Shown piece after piece: positions 27,337 through 36,594 of a DNA stretch of 64,000 bases. A model generated the notes under the pieces. It searched no databases. It worked only from the letters and a program-made list of their open reading frames with translations, and was not told where the DNA came from. The stretch covers positions 63,467 to 127,466 of the forward strand of contig NZ_LMBZ01000014.1 of the NCBI RefSeq assembly GCF_001439635.1, given 5' to 3'. This DNA comes from Solibacillus cecembensis (GTDB lineage: Bacteria; Bacillota; Bacilli; Bacillales_A; Planococcaceae). The number at the start of each line of letters is the position of its first letter. Position 1 is the first letter of the stretch. The position numbers and the translations under genes were made by a program.

Positions 27337-28191
27337 ATGACAGAATTAAAAAATAGTTCAATAAAAAATACAGTTTTAGAGTATGTATTTGTACTAATTG
27401 GTGCGGCGGTCATTGCACTTGGATTTAATTTGTTTTTATTTCCAAACCAAGTTGCATCCGGTGGTGTTAGTGGAATTAGTACGATTTTGAATGGCTTATT
27501 TGGCTGGAACGCGGGAATTGTCCAATATGCATTCAACATCCCATTATTTATCGCTGGAGTTGTAGTTTTAGGTAAGACATTTGGTTTGAAATCATTGGTC
27601 GGAACATTGACATTGCCGTTTTTCGTAATTATTACGGGGGATTGGGATGCATGGACACTCAATCCATTGCTCGGTGCGATCTTTGGCGGTATTTTTGTAG
27701 GTGGAGGAATTGGACTCGTATTTAAAGGAAATGCGTCGACAGGTGGAACGGATTTACTTGCCCAAATTATTACAAAGTTTACGGGATTAACTTTAGGGAC
27801 GAGTGTGTTATTCATTGATGGCGTGATTGCAGTGAGTGCTGCAGTCGTGTTTGATTTAGAAAAAGGCTTATATGCGCTCATCGGTTTATATGTTACGACT
27901 AAAACAATCGATATTGTGCAGCTAGGATTTAGCCAATCAAAAATGGTTTATATTATTACCAATTATGAAAATGAAGTTCGAGACGCAATCTATAAAGAAA
28001 TTAAACGCGGTGTTACGAAAATTCCGGCAATCGGAGGATATACAGGGAAAGATCGTCCTGTATTAATGGTGGTCGTCTATCAAACAGAGTTCACAAAGCT
28101 GAAACAAGTGCTGAAAAACGTTGATCCAAAAGCATTTGTTATCGTCTCAGATGCTTATGAAGTGTTAGGCGAAGGTTTCAAACGTGTATAA
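27337..28191 (+). CDS. YitT-family membrane protein (YvjA-like)
   Basis: 284 residues: an N-terminal YitT membrane domain with five helices (VLIGAAVIALGFNLFLFPNQ, GGVSGISTILNGLFGWN, GNASTGGTDLLAQIITKFTG) and a C-terminal DUF2179 domain with MVYIITNYENEVRDAI and GGYTGKDRPVLMVVV. Function of the family unknown. ATG 27337 is chosen with GTGAGG seven bases upstream. The next gene, cccB, matches the B. subtilis neighbourhood of yvjA, which supports orthology with YvjA. Confidence 0.88.
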   Translation: MTELKNSSIKNTVLEYVFVLIGAAVIALGFNLFLFPNQVASGGVSGISTILNGLFGWNAGIVQYAFNIPLFIAGVVVLGKTFGLKSLVGTLTLPFFVIITGDWDAWTLNPLLGAIFGGIFVGGGIGLVFKGNASTGGTDLLAQIITKFTGLTLGTSVLFIDGVIAVSAAVVFDLEKGLYALIGLYVTTKTIDIVQLGFSQSKMVYIITNYENEVRDAIYKEIKRGVTKIPAIGGYTGKDRPVLMVVVYQTEFTKLKQVLKNVDPKAFVIVSDAYEVLGEGFKRV

Positions 28192-28243
28192 GTTTGGTAT
28201 AATGAAGTAGTGCAGTATTAATTCATTATTGGAGGGTTTCAGA

Positions 28244-28564
28244 ATGAAAAAAAGTTTACTTACATTAATTTTTGGTTCAGCTCTATTTTTAGCAGCTTGT
28301 GGCGGAGATGATAAAGAACAATCTACTGGCGGCGAAACAGCGGCACCAAATGGTGAAAAAATTGTCATGCAATCTTGTACTACTTGTCATGGTGGTAAAT
28401 TACAAGGTTCAGGCGCTCCAGCACTGGATAAGCTAGGTGCAAAATATTCGGAACAAGAGATTTTAGATATTATTATTAATGGTACGGATAAAGGAATGCC
28501 TCCTAGTTTAATCAAAGGTGCCGACGCTGAAGCAGCCGCAAAATATTTAGCAGGATTAAAATAA
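28244..28564 (+). CDS. cccB: cytochrome c551, membrane-anchored lipoprotein
   Basis: 106 residues. The signal peptide ends in LAACG (Cys19, lipid-modified). A Gly/Thr-rich linker is followed by a single c-type heme site, SCTTCHGG (Cys45, Cys48, His49), and the distal ligand Met85 in KGMPPSLIKG. This is the CccB type of small electron carrier on the outer membrane face, probably serving a caa3-type oxidase. ATG 28244 follows GGAGGGTTTCAGA. A terminator follows. Confidence 0.93.
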   Translation: MKKSLLTLIFGSALFLAACGGDDKEQSTGGETAAPNGEKIVMQSCTTCHGGKLQGSGAPALDKLGAKYSEQEILDIIINGTDKGMPPSLIKGADAEAAAKYLAGLK

Positions 28565-28568
28565 TTAT

Positions 28569-28609
28569 GAAAAAACGATGAGGTGCTTTTATACTTCATC
28601 GTTTTTTTT
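28569..28609 (+). terminator. intrinsic terminator of cccB
   Basis: AACGATGA/TTCATCGTT arms (28574-28581, 28594-28602) with a T8 run. Confidence 0.85.
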
Positions 28610-28701
28610 GTTTGGATATTTAAGCCAACTTTTATGTAGTATATGGGGTGGGCATGATAAAATATAAAGTAGATGCAAAAAGGATGGGAGCGTACCTATT
28701 T

Positions 28702-29640
28702 ATGATTCATGTAATTACAAAAGATGTTATGGAAAAATTTGATTTACAGCTTGTAAGTGGACAAGAAGGAATTGGTCGATACATAACGACGGGCGATATT
28801 TCGAGACCTGGGCTTGAGATGGCCGGCTATTTTACGCATTATCCTGCAAATCGTGTGCAGCTATTAGGGAAAACTGAACTCTCTTTTTTTGAAATGTTAC
28901 CAACAGTTGAAAAAAAGGAACGTATGAAACAACTTTGTTCGGATCAAACACCAGCAATCATTATTTCGCGTAATATGAGCGTGCCTCAAGAATTGATGGA
29001 CGCTTCCAATGAAAATAATGTGCCCGTTCTAGTAACGCCGAATACTACGACAAGGTTTTCAAGTCGTTTAACGAACTTTTTGGAAAGTAAACTTGCTCCA
29101 ACTACGGCTATGCATGGTGTGCTTGTAGATGTATACGGAATAGGCGTATTAATTATCGGCAAGAGTGGCGTCGGAAAAAGTGAAACCGCGTTAGAGCTTA
29201 TTAAAAAGGGACATCGACTCGTAGCAGATGACAGTGTAGAAATTCGCCAAGAAGCTGAAAGTATGCTCATTGGTAGCCCGCCGCCATTATTAGAGCATTT
29301 ACTTGAAATTCGGGGCATTGGGATTATCGATATTATGACATTGTTTGGAGCAAGTGCCATTCGCCCATATAAACGAATTACACTAATTGTAGAATTAGAA
29401 AATTGGGACCCTGAGAGGTTTTATGATCGTCTTGGTTTAGATGAAGAAAAAATGAAAATCATTGATACGGAAGTGACGAAGCTAACGATTCCAGTACAGC
29501 CTGGTCGAAATGTTTCGGTCATTATTGAAGTAGCTGCGATGAATTATCGCTTGAAAAAGATGGGCGTCAATGCGGCAGAAGAATTTTCTCGTAGATTAGA
29601 CGACATGATTGCAGCAAATGATGAGATGGATGATTACTAA
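28702..29640 (+). CDS. hprK: HPr kinase/phosphorylase
   Basis: Phosphorylates and dephosphorylates Ser46 of HPr and Crh, the metabolic switch for CcpA-dependent catabolite control. 312 residues, like B. subtilis HprK (310). The N-terminal domain has [15 protein letters not shown]; the catalytic domain has the P-loop [14 protein letters not shown] and the HprK signature region [17 protein letters not shown], then [16 protein letters not shown] 28702 ([11 protein letters not shown]) aligns with the known N-terminus; upstream in-frame ATGs lack a ribosome site. First gene of hprK-lgt-ppaX-yvoF. Its target Crh is encoded at 45739-45996. Confidence 0.95.
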   Translation: MIHVITKDVMEKFDLQLVSGQEGIGRYITTGDISRPGLEMAGYFTHYPANRVQLLGKTELSFFEMLPTVEKKERMKQLCSDQTPAIIISRNMSVPQELMDASNENNVPVLVTPNTTTRFSSRLTNFLESKLAPTTAMHGVLVDVYGIGVLIIGKSGVGKSETALELIKKGHRLVADDSVEIRQEAESMLIGSPPPLLEHLLEIRGIGIIDIMTLFGASAIRPYKRITLIVELENWDPERFYDRLGLDEEKMKIIDTEVTKLTIPVQPGRNVSVIIEVAAMNYRLKKMGVNAAEEFSRRLDDMIAANDEMDDY

Positions 29641-29669
29641 TTTGATTTGAAAATTGAAGGGAGAATAAA

Positions 29670-30491
29670 ATGAATATACAGTTATTGGCAATTAACCCTG
29701 TTGCATTTCACTTAGGCCCAATACCGGTGAACTGGTATGGGATACTTATTGGAATAGGGATTGTCCTCGCTTATTTCCTTGCACAAAGAGAAGCGGTTCG
29801 ATTAGGACTGGACGATGAATTTATTGCAGACTTTTTAATTTGGGCAGTACCAATTGGCATTTTGTCGGCGCGTATTTATTATGTCGCGATGAAATGGGAT
29901 TATTATGGTGCCAATCCAGGTCGAATTATCGAAATTTGGAATGGTGGTATTGCGATCCACGGTGCATTAATTGGTGCATTTATTACAGCTTATTACTTTA
30001 CGAAAAAACGCAAAGTAAGCTTTTTACGCTTAGCGGATATCGCCGCACCAAGTATTTTGATTGGTCAGATTATTGGGCGTTGGGGCAATTTCGTCAACCA
30101 AGAAGCATATGGTGGCCCTGTTACACGTGAGTTTTTAGAAAACCTATTCCTTCCGAATTGGATTATTGAGCAAATGTATATTAAACATGAAAATACTTAT
30201 GTACATCCTACTTTTTTATATGAATCACTATGGAATATAATTGGTTTTGTCGTGTTAATTGTTGCGCGTAAATTTAACTGGCGTCGCGGAGAAATGTTCT
30301 TCTTCTACTTAATTTGGTATTCAATTGGACGTTTCTACATCGAAAGTCTACGTACAGACAGTTTATATTTAATTGGTGATTTACGTTCCGCACAGGTCGT
30401 GTCTATTATTGGTATTACGGTAGGTATTATTGCAATCGTTTACCGTCGTATGAAAGTCAAACCCGTTGTACGCTATTTAGATAAAAAATAA
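29670..30491 (+). CDS. lgt: prolipoprotein diacylglyceryl transferase
   Basis: Transfers diacylglycerol from phosphatidylglycerol to the lipobox cysteine of prolipoproteins, in the membrane. 273 residues with about seven helices. The Lgt signature GRWGNFVNQEAYGG (near residue 138) is intact, as is the catalytic histidine segment WNGGIAIHGALIGAF, and RPTLF-like VHPTFLYES is present. It should process the lipoproteins encoded in this window (6426, 9463, 28244 and 32877). ATG follows GAAGGGAG. Confidence 0.97.
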   Translation: MNIQLLAINPVAFHLGPIPVNWYGILIGIGIVLAYFLAQREAVRLGLDDEFIADFLIWAVPIGILSARIYYVAMKWDYYGANPGRIIEIWNGGIAIHGALIGAFITAYYFTKKRKVSFLRLADIAAPSILIGQIIGRWGNFVNQEAYGGPVTREFLENLFLPNWIIEQMYIKHENTYVHPTFLYESLWNIIGFVVLIVARKFNWRRGEMFFFYLIWYSIGRFYIESLRTDSLYLIGDLRSAQVVSIIGITVGIIAIVYRRMKVKPVVRYLDKK

Positions 30492-30498
30492 AAGTAGA

Positions 30499-30530
30499 AA
30501 GCCGTTTGCAATTTTGCGAGCGGTTTTTAT
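30499..30530 (+). terminator. weak intrinsic terminator between lgt and ppaX
   Basis: GCCGTTTGC/GCGAGCGGT arms (30501-30509, 30516-30524) with G-T pairs, then TTTTATT. May only reduce read-through into ppaX. Confidence 0.55.
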
Positions 30531-30553
30531 TACACGAATAAAGGGGAAACCAT

Positions 30554-31195
30554 ATGAAAACAAAAGCCTTATTATTTGATTTTGATGGAACATTACTCGA
30601 CACCAATGACTTGATTGTTCAAACATTTATGCAGATTTTTGACGAAATATTTCCTGGGCAATATTCGACGCAAGATTGCTTGAAATTCATTGGTCCGTCA
30701 TTGAAGCAGACTTTTGACGAATTAACACCTGGTAAAACAGATGAAATGATTGCCAAATATAAAAAGTGGAACGCCCTGCATCACGATGAACTTGTAAGAG
30801 GCTATGATGCGGTTTTAGAAACGCTTGAGCAGCTGCATTCAATGGGGATAAAATTAGCGATTGTCTCTACGAAAGGCAAAGATGGCTTAGCCCGTGGTAT
30901 GAAAGTGTTAGGGGCAGGTCATTTATTTGAAGTCATTGTAGGAATAGATGATGTTACACATGTAAAACCTCATGCAGAGCCGATATTACTCGCGCTGCAA
31001 AAATTAGGTGTAACGAAAGATGAGGCTATTATGATTGGCGATAATTCTCATGATATTGAAGGTGGTCAAAATGCAGGAGTGCGTACAGCAGGCGTCGCTT
31101 GGTCCGCAAAAGGAGAGGCATTTTTACAGCAATTTAATCCAGATTATATGCTACAACATATGCATGATTTAATCGGAATTGTGAAAGGGGATTAG
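30554..31195 (+). CDS. ppaX: pyrophosphatase PpaX (HAD superfamily)
   Basis: 213-residue HAD hydrolase that in B. subtilis hydrolyses the pyrophosphate made when HprK dephosphorylates P-Ser-HPr. Motif I is LLFDFDGTLLDTND (nucleophile and acid Asp), motif II IVSTKGKDGL, motif III VKPHAEPI, and motif IV MIGDNSHDIEGG. The location after hprK and lgt supports the assignment over a generic phosphoglycolate phosphatase. ATG follows AAAGGGGAAACC. Confidence 0.92.
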   Translation: MKTKALLFDFDGTLLDTNDLIVQTFMQIFDEIFPGQYSTQDCLKFIGPSLKQTFDELTPGKTDEMIAKYKKWNALHHDELVRGYDAVLETLEQLHSMGIKLAIVSTKGKDGLARGMKVLGAGHLFEVIVGIDDVTHVKPHAEPILLALQKLGVTKDEAIMIGDNSHDIEGGQNAGVRTAGVAWSAKGEAFLQQFNPDYMLQHMHDLIGIVKGD

Positions 31196-31197
31196 AT

Positions 31198-31734
31198 ATG
31201 AGAAGGACTGAGCGCTATCAGGTGGACGGAGCGAACTCACTTTGGAATATTTATAAAACGGTATCCTTTTTTAAGGTGATGAAGTGTTTTATCATTATTC
31301 AAATAGGACGTTTTGTGCCCTTTTTGTCTGTGAAAAATTGGCTATATCGTACTTTTTTGGGGATGCGTATAGGTAAGCAAACTTCCATTGCCTTAATGGT
31401 CATGCCTGATACGATGTTTCCAGAACGTATTTCTGTTGGTGATAATACGGTCATCGGTTTTAATACGACCATTTTAGCACATGAATATTTAATCGAGGAG
31501 TACCGTCTCGGCGATGTTGAAATCGGTAGCCGCGTCATGATCGGGGCAAACTCAACGATTTTACCTGGCGTGAAAATTGGGGACGATGCAATTGTTTCTG
31601 CTGCGACGCTTGTGCATAAAGATGTACCAGCTGGCAGTATGGTTGGTGGTAATCCGATGCGAATTATTTTCACAGCAGAGCAACAAATAGAACGAAAAAA
31701 ACTGGATCAACCGATTTGGCATAATGAAAAATAG
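31198..31734 (+). CDS. yvoF: hexapeptide-repeat acyltransferase (YvoF-like)
   Basis: 178 residues with left-handed beta-helix hexapeptide repeats from about residue 70: RISVGDNTVIGFNTTILAHE, GDVEIGSRVMIGANSTILPG, VKIGDDAIVSAATLVHKDVP, then AGSMVGGNPMRII. These are O- or N-acetyltransferases of the CysE/LacA/NodL kind; the substrate is unknown. Two bases separate it from ppaX, as in the B. subtilis hprK-lgt-ppaX-yvoF order. A long gene-free stretch follows. Confidence 0.88.
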   Translation: MRRTERYQVDGANSLWNIYKTVSFFKVMKCFIIIQIGRFVPFLSVKNWLYRTFLGMRIGKQTSIALMVMPDTMFPERISVGDNTVIGFNTTILAHEYLIEEYRLGDVEIGSRVMIGANSTILPGVKIGDDAIVSAATLVHKDVPAGSMVGGNPMRIIFTAEQQIERKKLDQPIWHNEK

Positions 31735-32196
31735 CATGTATAAGTTCATCAAAAATTTCTAGCTTTTCATTGTCAGTATTCTAATAAAGTATTTGCTAAT
31801 TTAGGTTGACTAAGCACATGAGGCGCACAGCTTCGAGGTCAACACGATGTGGCGTCCTTAGCCTGAGTTTTTCTATACAACTCATCTGTGTGCTTTGTGC
31901 AAGGCCAGCCTATTTTAAAATTTTCCCTTTTTAAATCCTTTCTTGATTGAGTGCGTTGCTGCCGTGGGAGGCGACGTCATCTGAAAATAGATTGTCCTCC
32001 GAAATGGAAATCAACTCCATCTTTTTCAAAAGGACTTTTAAAAGCTATTTTATTAGTTAAGAAAATGTAGATTAAAAAGCAAAAACTTATGACTAACGGG
32101 TTCGATTGATAGGGAGAAAGGTGCAAATTAACAACGCAAGTAACAGGTTAATCAGCATACATTCTAACAGTGAAAAAGCTATTTAAAAAACAAGTT
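31735..32196. other. gene-free stretch holding a degenerate repeat copy
   Basis: No convincing coding region on either strand. Positions 31811-31865 read on the minus strand as a diverged copy of the hairpin repeat segment at 49281-49335 (shared ACGYCACATCGTGT core). The rest, including 31961-32000, looks like degenerate repeat or decayed sequence without recognisable genes. Confidence 0.5.
31811..31865 (-). repeat. partial, diverged copy of the multi-hairpin dispersed repeat
   Basis: On the minus strand, CTAAGGACGCCACATCGTGT (31861-31842) aligns with CTTAAAGACGTCACATCGTG at 49282-49301, with similar continuation (TTGACC-CGAAGCTG against GACAACGGCTGA). Similarity was judged by eye over about 50 bases. 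Confidence 0.55.
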
Positions 32197-32225
32197 AAAA
32201 CGCTCAGAAATCTGAGCGTTTTTTG
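32197..32225. terminator. bidirectional terminator
   Basis: Perfect palindrome AAAACGCTCAGA/TCTGAGCGTTTT (32197-32222), with T-rich exits on both strands. It ends the minus-strand lipoprotein gene about 90 bases away. Confidence 0.8.
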
Positions 32226-32313
32226 TAGCAATATTTTACTATCTTCATCGAACTGAAGCAGGTGAATTACCTCTTGGGAAGTACATAGAAATAGGAAGAC
32301 TTGCAATAAGGCA

Positions 32314-32877
32314 TCAGAAATCATAATCAAAATAGCTTTTCACAAATCTTGACATACGGTTTATGTCATCTGGTTCACCGATTTTGTCCAAATCAGAATC
32401 ATAGAAGTACAAATACGCGATGCGTTGGTGTTCATCGGACGTGCCTATCATCCCGAAGTATTTCGGATAGCCGTTTCCTTCCAACACTCGGAACTCATAG
32501 CTGTTCAGCGAGAACTCAACATTCGGGCGACTCGTATCATCGGTCGTTTCAGACGTGTCTTCCAGTTTGGAGATTGCGAAGTCTTCTGTGAGTTTACCTT
32601 TTTCACTTTCATAGGTTTTCGTGTCATATTCGACCACAAGCACTACCGAGTTGGCTTCGAAGAGGAACATCTTTTTTTGCGTATGTCGGTAATCGATATC
32701 CCTGTATGTTGGCAACTCGTCAAGAACGGGCATCACGTCTTTTGCTTCCGCATCCATTGCCGTGCCCGTGTTCAGGTACTCATCGATATCGGCACTTGTC
32801 TTGCTACAGCCCGTCAGCAGGAGTGCAACGATCATCATGATCAAGAGTTTAATAAGCGAAACATGTTGTCGTTTCAA
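32314..32877 (-). CDS. hypothetical lipoprotein
   Basis: 187 residues. The signal peptide KRQHVSLIKLLIMMIVALLL ends in LLTGC (Cys24). The mature protein is acidic with no motif I recognise (LDELPTYRDIDYRHTQKKMF, NSVVLVVEYDTKTYESEKG, ISKLEDTSETTDDTSRP, PKYFGMIGTSDEHQRIAYLY). TTG 32877 is chosen because AAGGGG lies about eight bases upstream; the in-frame ATG at 32901 would place the ribosome site inside the gene. It is alone on the minus strand between yvoF and hisZ, where B. subtilis has no gene. By hand count, two 60-base lines of it have 48-50 percent G+C against about 37 percent in a line of hisZ, suggesting transfer. Confidence 0.75.
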   Translation of the reverse strand: MKRQHVSLIKLLIMMIVALLLTGCSKTSADIDEYLNTGTAMDAEAKDVMPVLDELPTYRDIDYRHTQKKMFLFEANSVVLVVEYDTKTYESEKGKLTEDFAISKLEDTSETTDDTSRPNVEFSLNSYEFRVLEGNGYPKYFGMIGTSDEHQRIAYLYFYDSDLDKIGEPDDINRMSRFVKSYFDYDF

Positions 32878-33371
32878 AAATCCCATCCCCTTTTGTGTCA
32901 TTCCCCATAGGTTCCGTGAGTGTTGCGATTTTACGTTTTATATCAATTTCTGTTCTTCTGATTGAACAAACTTGCTCCGTTAGTTGAAGACCATCATTTC
33001 GCAATCTGTAATTTATATTAGCATAGATTCCTCATTTACCTTCCATATTCTTCTTCCCAATAACCAATTAGCGAGTGTTTAACAACGTAATTAACAAAGG
33101 CACATAAATTTATGTACTGTTGCTAATTCCTGTGTTTATAGACATTTTCTTTCCGTTAATAGACAAACTTCCCGACCACATCAAAATTTACGGAGAATTT
33201 CTATATTCGATACAACACATCCTATATTTTCTAATTATTAAATTAAGGAACATAATGTGTATTTGGCAAATGCCAGTATATTGCAACAATCGATTTGAGT
33301 GTAGGGTCATTATTAAGGTATAATAAAATGATATATCAGAAAATTTAAATAATGAAAATTTTGTGAATAGG
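32878..33371. other. gene-free stretch upstream of the his promoter
   Basis: AT-rich, with only short reading frames lacking ribosome sites. It contains an 18-base sequence at 33079-33096 that matches 32128-32145 at 16 positions, flanking the lipoprotein gene. I saw no T-box motif (no AGGGTGGNACCGCG-like element) before hisZ. Confidence 0.5.
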
Positions 33372-33401
33372 TTGACTTTGTACTATGAATAGCGGTAGAA
33401 T
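33372..33401 (+). promoter_or_regulatory. SigmaA promoter of the his operon
   Basis: TTGACT (33372-33377), 18-base spacer, TAGAAT (33396-33401), about 110 bases upstream of hisZ. Confidence 0.65.
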
Positions 33402-33512
33402 ACTTTCACGCACTAGTTGTTTAGCACTCTAGTAAGGTGAAGTGTATATTGTAGATTTATATGGTCATTTGCTGGTTTATAAAATACAGATAAAAGTTTA
33501 GGATGTGTCAAA

Positions 33513-34673
33513 ATGTCATCGATAAAAATGTTTGAAAAACCGCTTGGGATGCGCGATACATTTCCACAAATATATGAAAAATTAGAACTGATTCGAACTA
33601 CGGGACGCAACCTTTTGAAAGAGCGCGGCTACGAATTTATCAAAACACCAACCGTTGAATATTTCGATACAGTAGGAAAAGCATCTGCAATTTCTGATGC
33701 GACATTGTTCAAATTGGTTGATAATCAGGGCAATACGCTCGTACTTCGCCCAGATATGACAACACCAATCGCACGCGTAACGACTTCAAAATTATTAAAG
33801 GAAAAAATTCCACAACGTTTAGCTTATTTCGCAAACGTATTCCGGGCACAACAGCAAGAAGGTGGACGCCCAGCAGAGTTTGATCAAATGGGTATTGAGT
33901 TAATCGGGGATCAGTCGGTTTACGCGGATGCAGAAGTCATTATGACAGCCATTGATTTAATTAAGGCATTCGGTATCACATCATTTAAAGTAACGATTGG
34001 GCATGCAGGCGTATTAAGCTGTATTTTACAAGATTATACGGAAAGCGCAGAACAAGCAGGAAAGTTAAATAAATTACTCGTCAAGCGCAATTATGTGGGA
34101 TTTGAAGAGGCGGTACATGCCTTTGATTTACCGAAAACTAAATCGGATGCACTGTTAGCTTATATTGAAGAGGCTATCAGCCTTCCATCAATGGAAACGA
34201 TTGAGCGATATGTACGTAAAAACGACGCACTCGAATATATGCAAAATTTATTGCGAATTTTAGAACAGGCAGGATATGAGCAGTACATTGCATTTGACTT
34301 TACACTTTCGAGCCATATGAGTTATTACACAGGTATGTTATTTGAAATATTTGCAACGGGTAGTGGCTTCCCTCTAGGTAACGGCGGCAGGTATGATGGA
34401 CTGCTCGAACATTTCGGTTCCAATGTAGGTGCAACGGGCTTTGGGTTACGAGTAGACAGACTTTATGAAGTAATGCCAAAAATCGAAGTAGAAAATAATC
34501 AAGTACTCGTTCTATTTGCAGCAGATCGATTTGCAGAAGCGCTTATACAGGCAAAATTCTTACGCGAGCAAGGGAAACAAGTAACATTCCAAGCGTATGA
34601 AGGACTTATAGATGTTGAAGCATTAAAAGAACAATTTGAAGTAGTAAATGAATTTCGAAGTAAGGAGGCGTAG
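33513..34673 (+). CDS. hisZ: ATP phosphoribosyltransferase regulatory subunit
   Basis: 386-residue paralogue of histidyl-tRNA synthetase that binds short-form HisG and is needed for its activity and histidine feedback. HisRS-like blocks are FEKPLGMRDTFP at the start, FKLVDNQGNTLVLRPDMTTP (motif 2 region) and YYTGMLFEIFATGSGFPLGN with GGRYDGLLEHFG (motif 3 region). It lacks an anticodon-binding domain of normal length. First gene of hisZGDBHFI; it ends three bases before hisG. The start ATG at 33513 has a weak ribosome site; ATG 33528 is an alternative. Confidence 0.95.
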   Translation: MSSIKMFEKPLGMRDTFPQIYEKLELIRTTGRNLLKERGYEFIKTPTVEYFDTVGKASAISDATLFKLVDNQGNTLVLRPDMTTPIARVTTSKLLKEKIPQRLAYFANVFRAQQQEGGRPAEFDQMGIELIGDQSVYADAEVIMTAIDLIKAFGITSFKVTIGHAGVLSCILQDYTESAEQAGKLNKLLVKRNYVGFEEAVHAFDLPKTKSDALLAYIEEAISLPSMETIERYVRKNDALEYMQNLLRILEQAGYEQYIAFDFTLSSHMSYYTGMLFEIFATGSGFPLGNGGRYDGLLEHFGSNVGATGFGLRVDRLYEVMPKIEVENNQVLVLFAADRFAEALIQAKFLREQGKQVTFQAYEGLIDVEALKEQFEVVNEFRSKEA

Positions 34674-34676
34674 GCA

Positions 34677-35300
34677 ATGACAGAGTTAACAATCGCGATG
34701 CCAAAAGGGCGAATTTTTGAAGAAGCATATGAAATGTTAATTCAAGCAGGTTTTAACCTTCCAGAAGAAGTGGAAATGTCGCGCAAATTAATGATCGAAA
34801 TACCTGAAGAAAAAATTCGATTTATCTTAGCAAAACCAATGGATGTCCCCGTTTATGTGGAACATGGTGTAGCGGATATCGGAATTGCTGGCAAGGACGT
34901 ATTACTAGAGCAACGTCGGACCGTGCATGAACTTTTAGATTTAAAAATTAGTGAATGTTACATCGCATCTGCGGGCTTACCCAATACAAAATTAAGTGAA
35001 ATTGCGCCACGCATCGCAACAAAATATCCGAATATTGCGATGAAATATTATAAAGGGATTGGCGAGCAAGTCGAAATTATCGAACTCAATGGCTCAATCG
35101 AATTAGCACCGATGATTGGCCTTGCCGACCGTATTGTAGATATCGTTTCAACGGGAAGAACATTAGCGGAAAATGGCCTAGTGGAGTATGAACAAATTGC
35201 AGAAGTTTCATCTCGTTTAATCGCCAATCCAGTGAGTTACAGAATGAAAAGTGAGCGCATTCAAGATTTAGTAACACGTTTAAAAACATGTGTGAAATAA
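34677..35300 (+). CDS. hisG: ATP phosphoribosyltransferase, short form
   Basis: Catalyses the first step of histidine synthesis, joining ATP and PRPP. 207 residues is the short HisG form that lacks the C-terminal regulatory domain, consistent with the adjacent hisZ. The N-terminus [28 protein letters not shown] and the PRPP-binding loop [20 protein letters not shown] are typical. AAGGAGG lies upstream of the ATG. Confidence 0.97.
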   Translation: MTELTIAMPKGRIFEEAYEMLIQAGFNLPEEVEMSRKLMIEIPEEKIRFILAKPMDVPVYVEHGVADIGIAGKDVLLEQRRTVHELLDLKISECYIASAGLPNTKLSEIAPRIATKYPNIAMKYYKGIGEQVEIIELNGSIELAPMIGLADRIVDIVSTGRTLAENGLVEYEQIAEVSSRLIANPVSYRMKSERIQDLVTRLKTCVK

Positions 35301-35313
35301 AAGGGGTGGTAGC

Positions 35314-36591
35314 ATGAAGATTACAACGCTAACAGATGATATTTCATTAAAACGTCAGCTTGAAAGTGGCAATGAAGAGCAACTAAAAACTGTGCGCCAA
35401 GTAATTGCGGACGTCCGTGCGAAAGGTGATCAGGCGGTCAAGTATTATAGTGAAAAATGGGATGGCTTTGCACCAAAGGACTTGAAGGTGAGTGCCGTAG
35501 AAATAAATGAGGCGGTCGCTAGCTTTGATGCACAATTATATAAAGATTTAGAGGAAGCAGCAAATAATATTCGTTTTTACCATAAGGAACAAAAACGTGA
35601 TGGCTACAAGCTTCCATTAGCTGATGGCTCTTGGCTTGGACAACGGATTACACCACTGGACGAGGTAGGACTTTACGTACCAGGAGGCTCAGCGGCATAT
35701 CCATCCTCGGTATTAATGAATGTCATTCCTGCACAAGTAGCCGGTGTAAAACGTATTGTCATTACTTCACCAGCTGGTAAAGATGGCAAACTACCAGCTG
35801 CTGTGTTAGTAGCCGCATACATATTAGGTGTGACAGAAATTTATAAAGTTGGTGGTGCACAAGCAATTGCAGCCCTTGCTTATGGTACAGAGACAATTGC
35901 ACCGGTTGATAAAATTACAGGTCCAGGCAATATTTTTGTCGCACTGGCGAAACGTGAAGTTTTCGGTGAAGTCGCAATTGATATGATTGCAGGGCCTTCA
36001 GAAATTTGTGTACTAGCAGATGATACTGCATATGCCGATGAAATCGCAGCAGACTTATTATCACAAGCAGAGCATGATGCATTAGCGTGTGCGGTACTCA
36101 TTACGACGAGTGATGACTTAGCGGATACTGTGGCAGAGCAAGTAGAAATACAATTGCGCAAGCTGCCTCGTCAAAGCATTGCCCGTCAATCAATTGAAAA
36201 CTTCGGGCATATTTATGTAGCAGAATCAATAGCCGAAGCGGTAAAAGCCGTCAATTCATTAGCACCTGAGCATTTAGAAGTCATGACAGAAGATGCAGAG
36301 AAAGTTGCACAAATGGTGACACATGCGGGCGCGATTTTTATCGGACGCTACAGTTCAGAGCCAGTAGGAGATTATTTCGCAGGAACGAACCATGTATTGC
36401 CAACGAATTCAACGGCGCGTTTTGCAAGTGGTTTAAATGTGGATGATTTTATTAAACGGACAAGTGTTGTTTACTATAGCGAAAAAACATGGGCACAAAA
36501 TGCACCGAAAATTGCCCGTTTAGCTCGATTAGAAGGATTAGAAGGACATGCGCGTGCAGTAGAGTCACGTGGCTGGGATAAAGGAGAATAA
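35314..36591 (+). CDS. hisD: histidinol dehydrogenase
   Basis: NAD-dependent, zinc-containing enzyme that oxidises histidinol to histidine in two steps. 425 residues. Conserved blocks are LYVPGGSAAYPSSVLMNVIP, GGAQAIAALAYGTETI, DKITGPGNIFVALAKREVFG, AGPSEICVLAD, LLSQAEHDALACAVLIT (Gln and His zinc ligands), APEHLEVM and VGDYFAGTNHVLPT. It lies between hisG and hisB in the standard operon order, with AAGGGGTGG before the ATG. Confidence 0.97.
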   Translation: MKITTLTDDISLKRQLESGNEEQLKTVRQVIADVRAKGDQAVKYYSEKWDGFAPKDLKVSAVEINEAVASFDAQLYKDLEEAANNIRFYHKEQKRDGYKLPLADGSWLGQRITPLDEVGLYVPGGSAAYPSSVLMNVIPAQVAGVKRIVITSPAGKDGKLPAAVLVAAYILGVTEIYKVGGAQAIAALAYGTETIAPVDKITGPGNIFVALAKREVFGEVAIDMIAGPSEICVLADDTAYADEIAADLLSQAEHDALACAVLITTSDDLADTVAEQVEIQLRKLPRQSIARQSIENFGHIYVAESIAEAVKAVNSLAPEHLEVMTEDAEKVAQMVTHAGAIFIGRYSSEPVGDYFAGTNHVLPTNSTARFASGLNVDDFIKRTSVVYYSEKTWAQNAPKIARLARLEGLEGHARAVESRGWDKGE

Positions 36592-36594
36592 AAA

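Noticed and set aside
27315..27881. 188-codon minus-strand frame opposite the YitT gene
   Set aside because: Mirror of a well-defined membrane protein gene; Pro/Asn-rich composition typical of an antisense shadow.
32349..32910. Plus-strand frames opposite the orphan lipoprotein gene
   Set aside because: They lack ribosome sites, and the minus-strand frame has a clear signal peptide, lipobox and terminator.
33100..33512. T-box or histidine leader before hisZ
   Set aside because: No T-box consensus, specifier hairpin or His-codon leader peptide could be found; only a SigmaA promoter.
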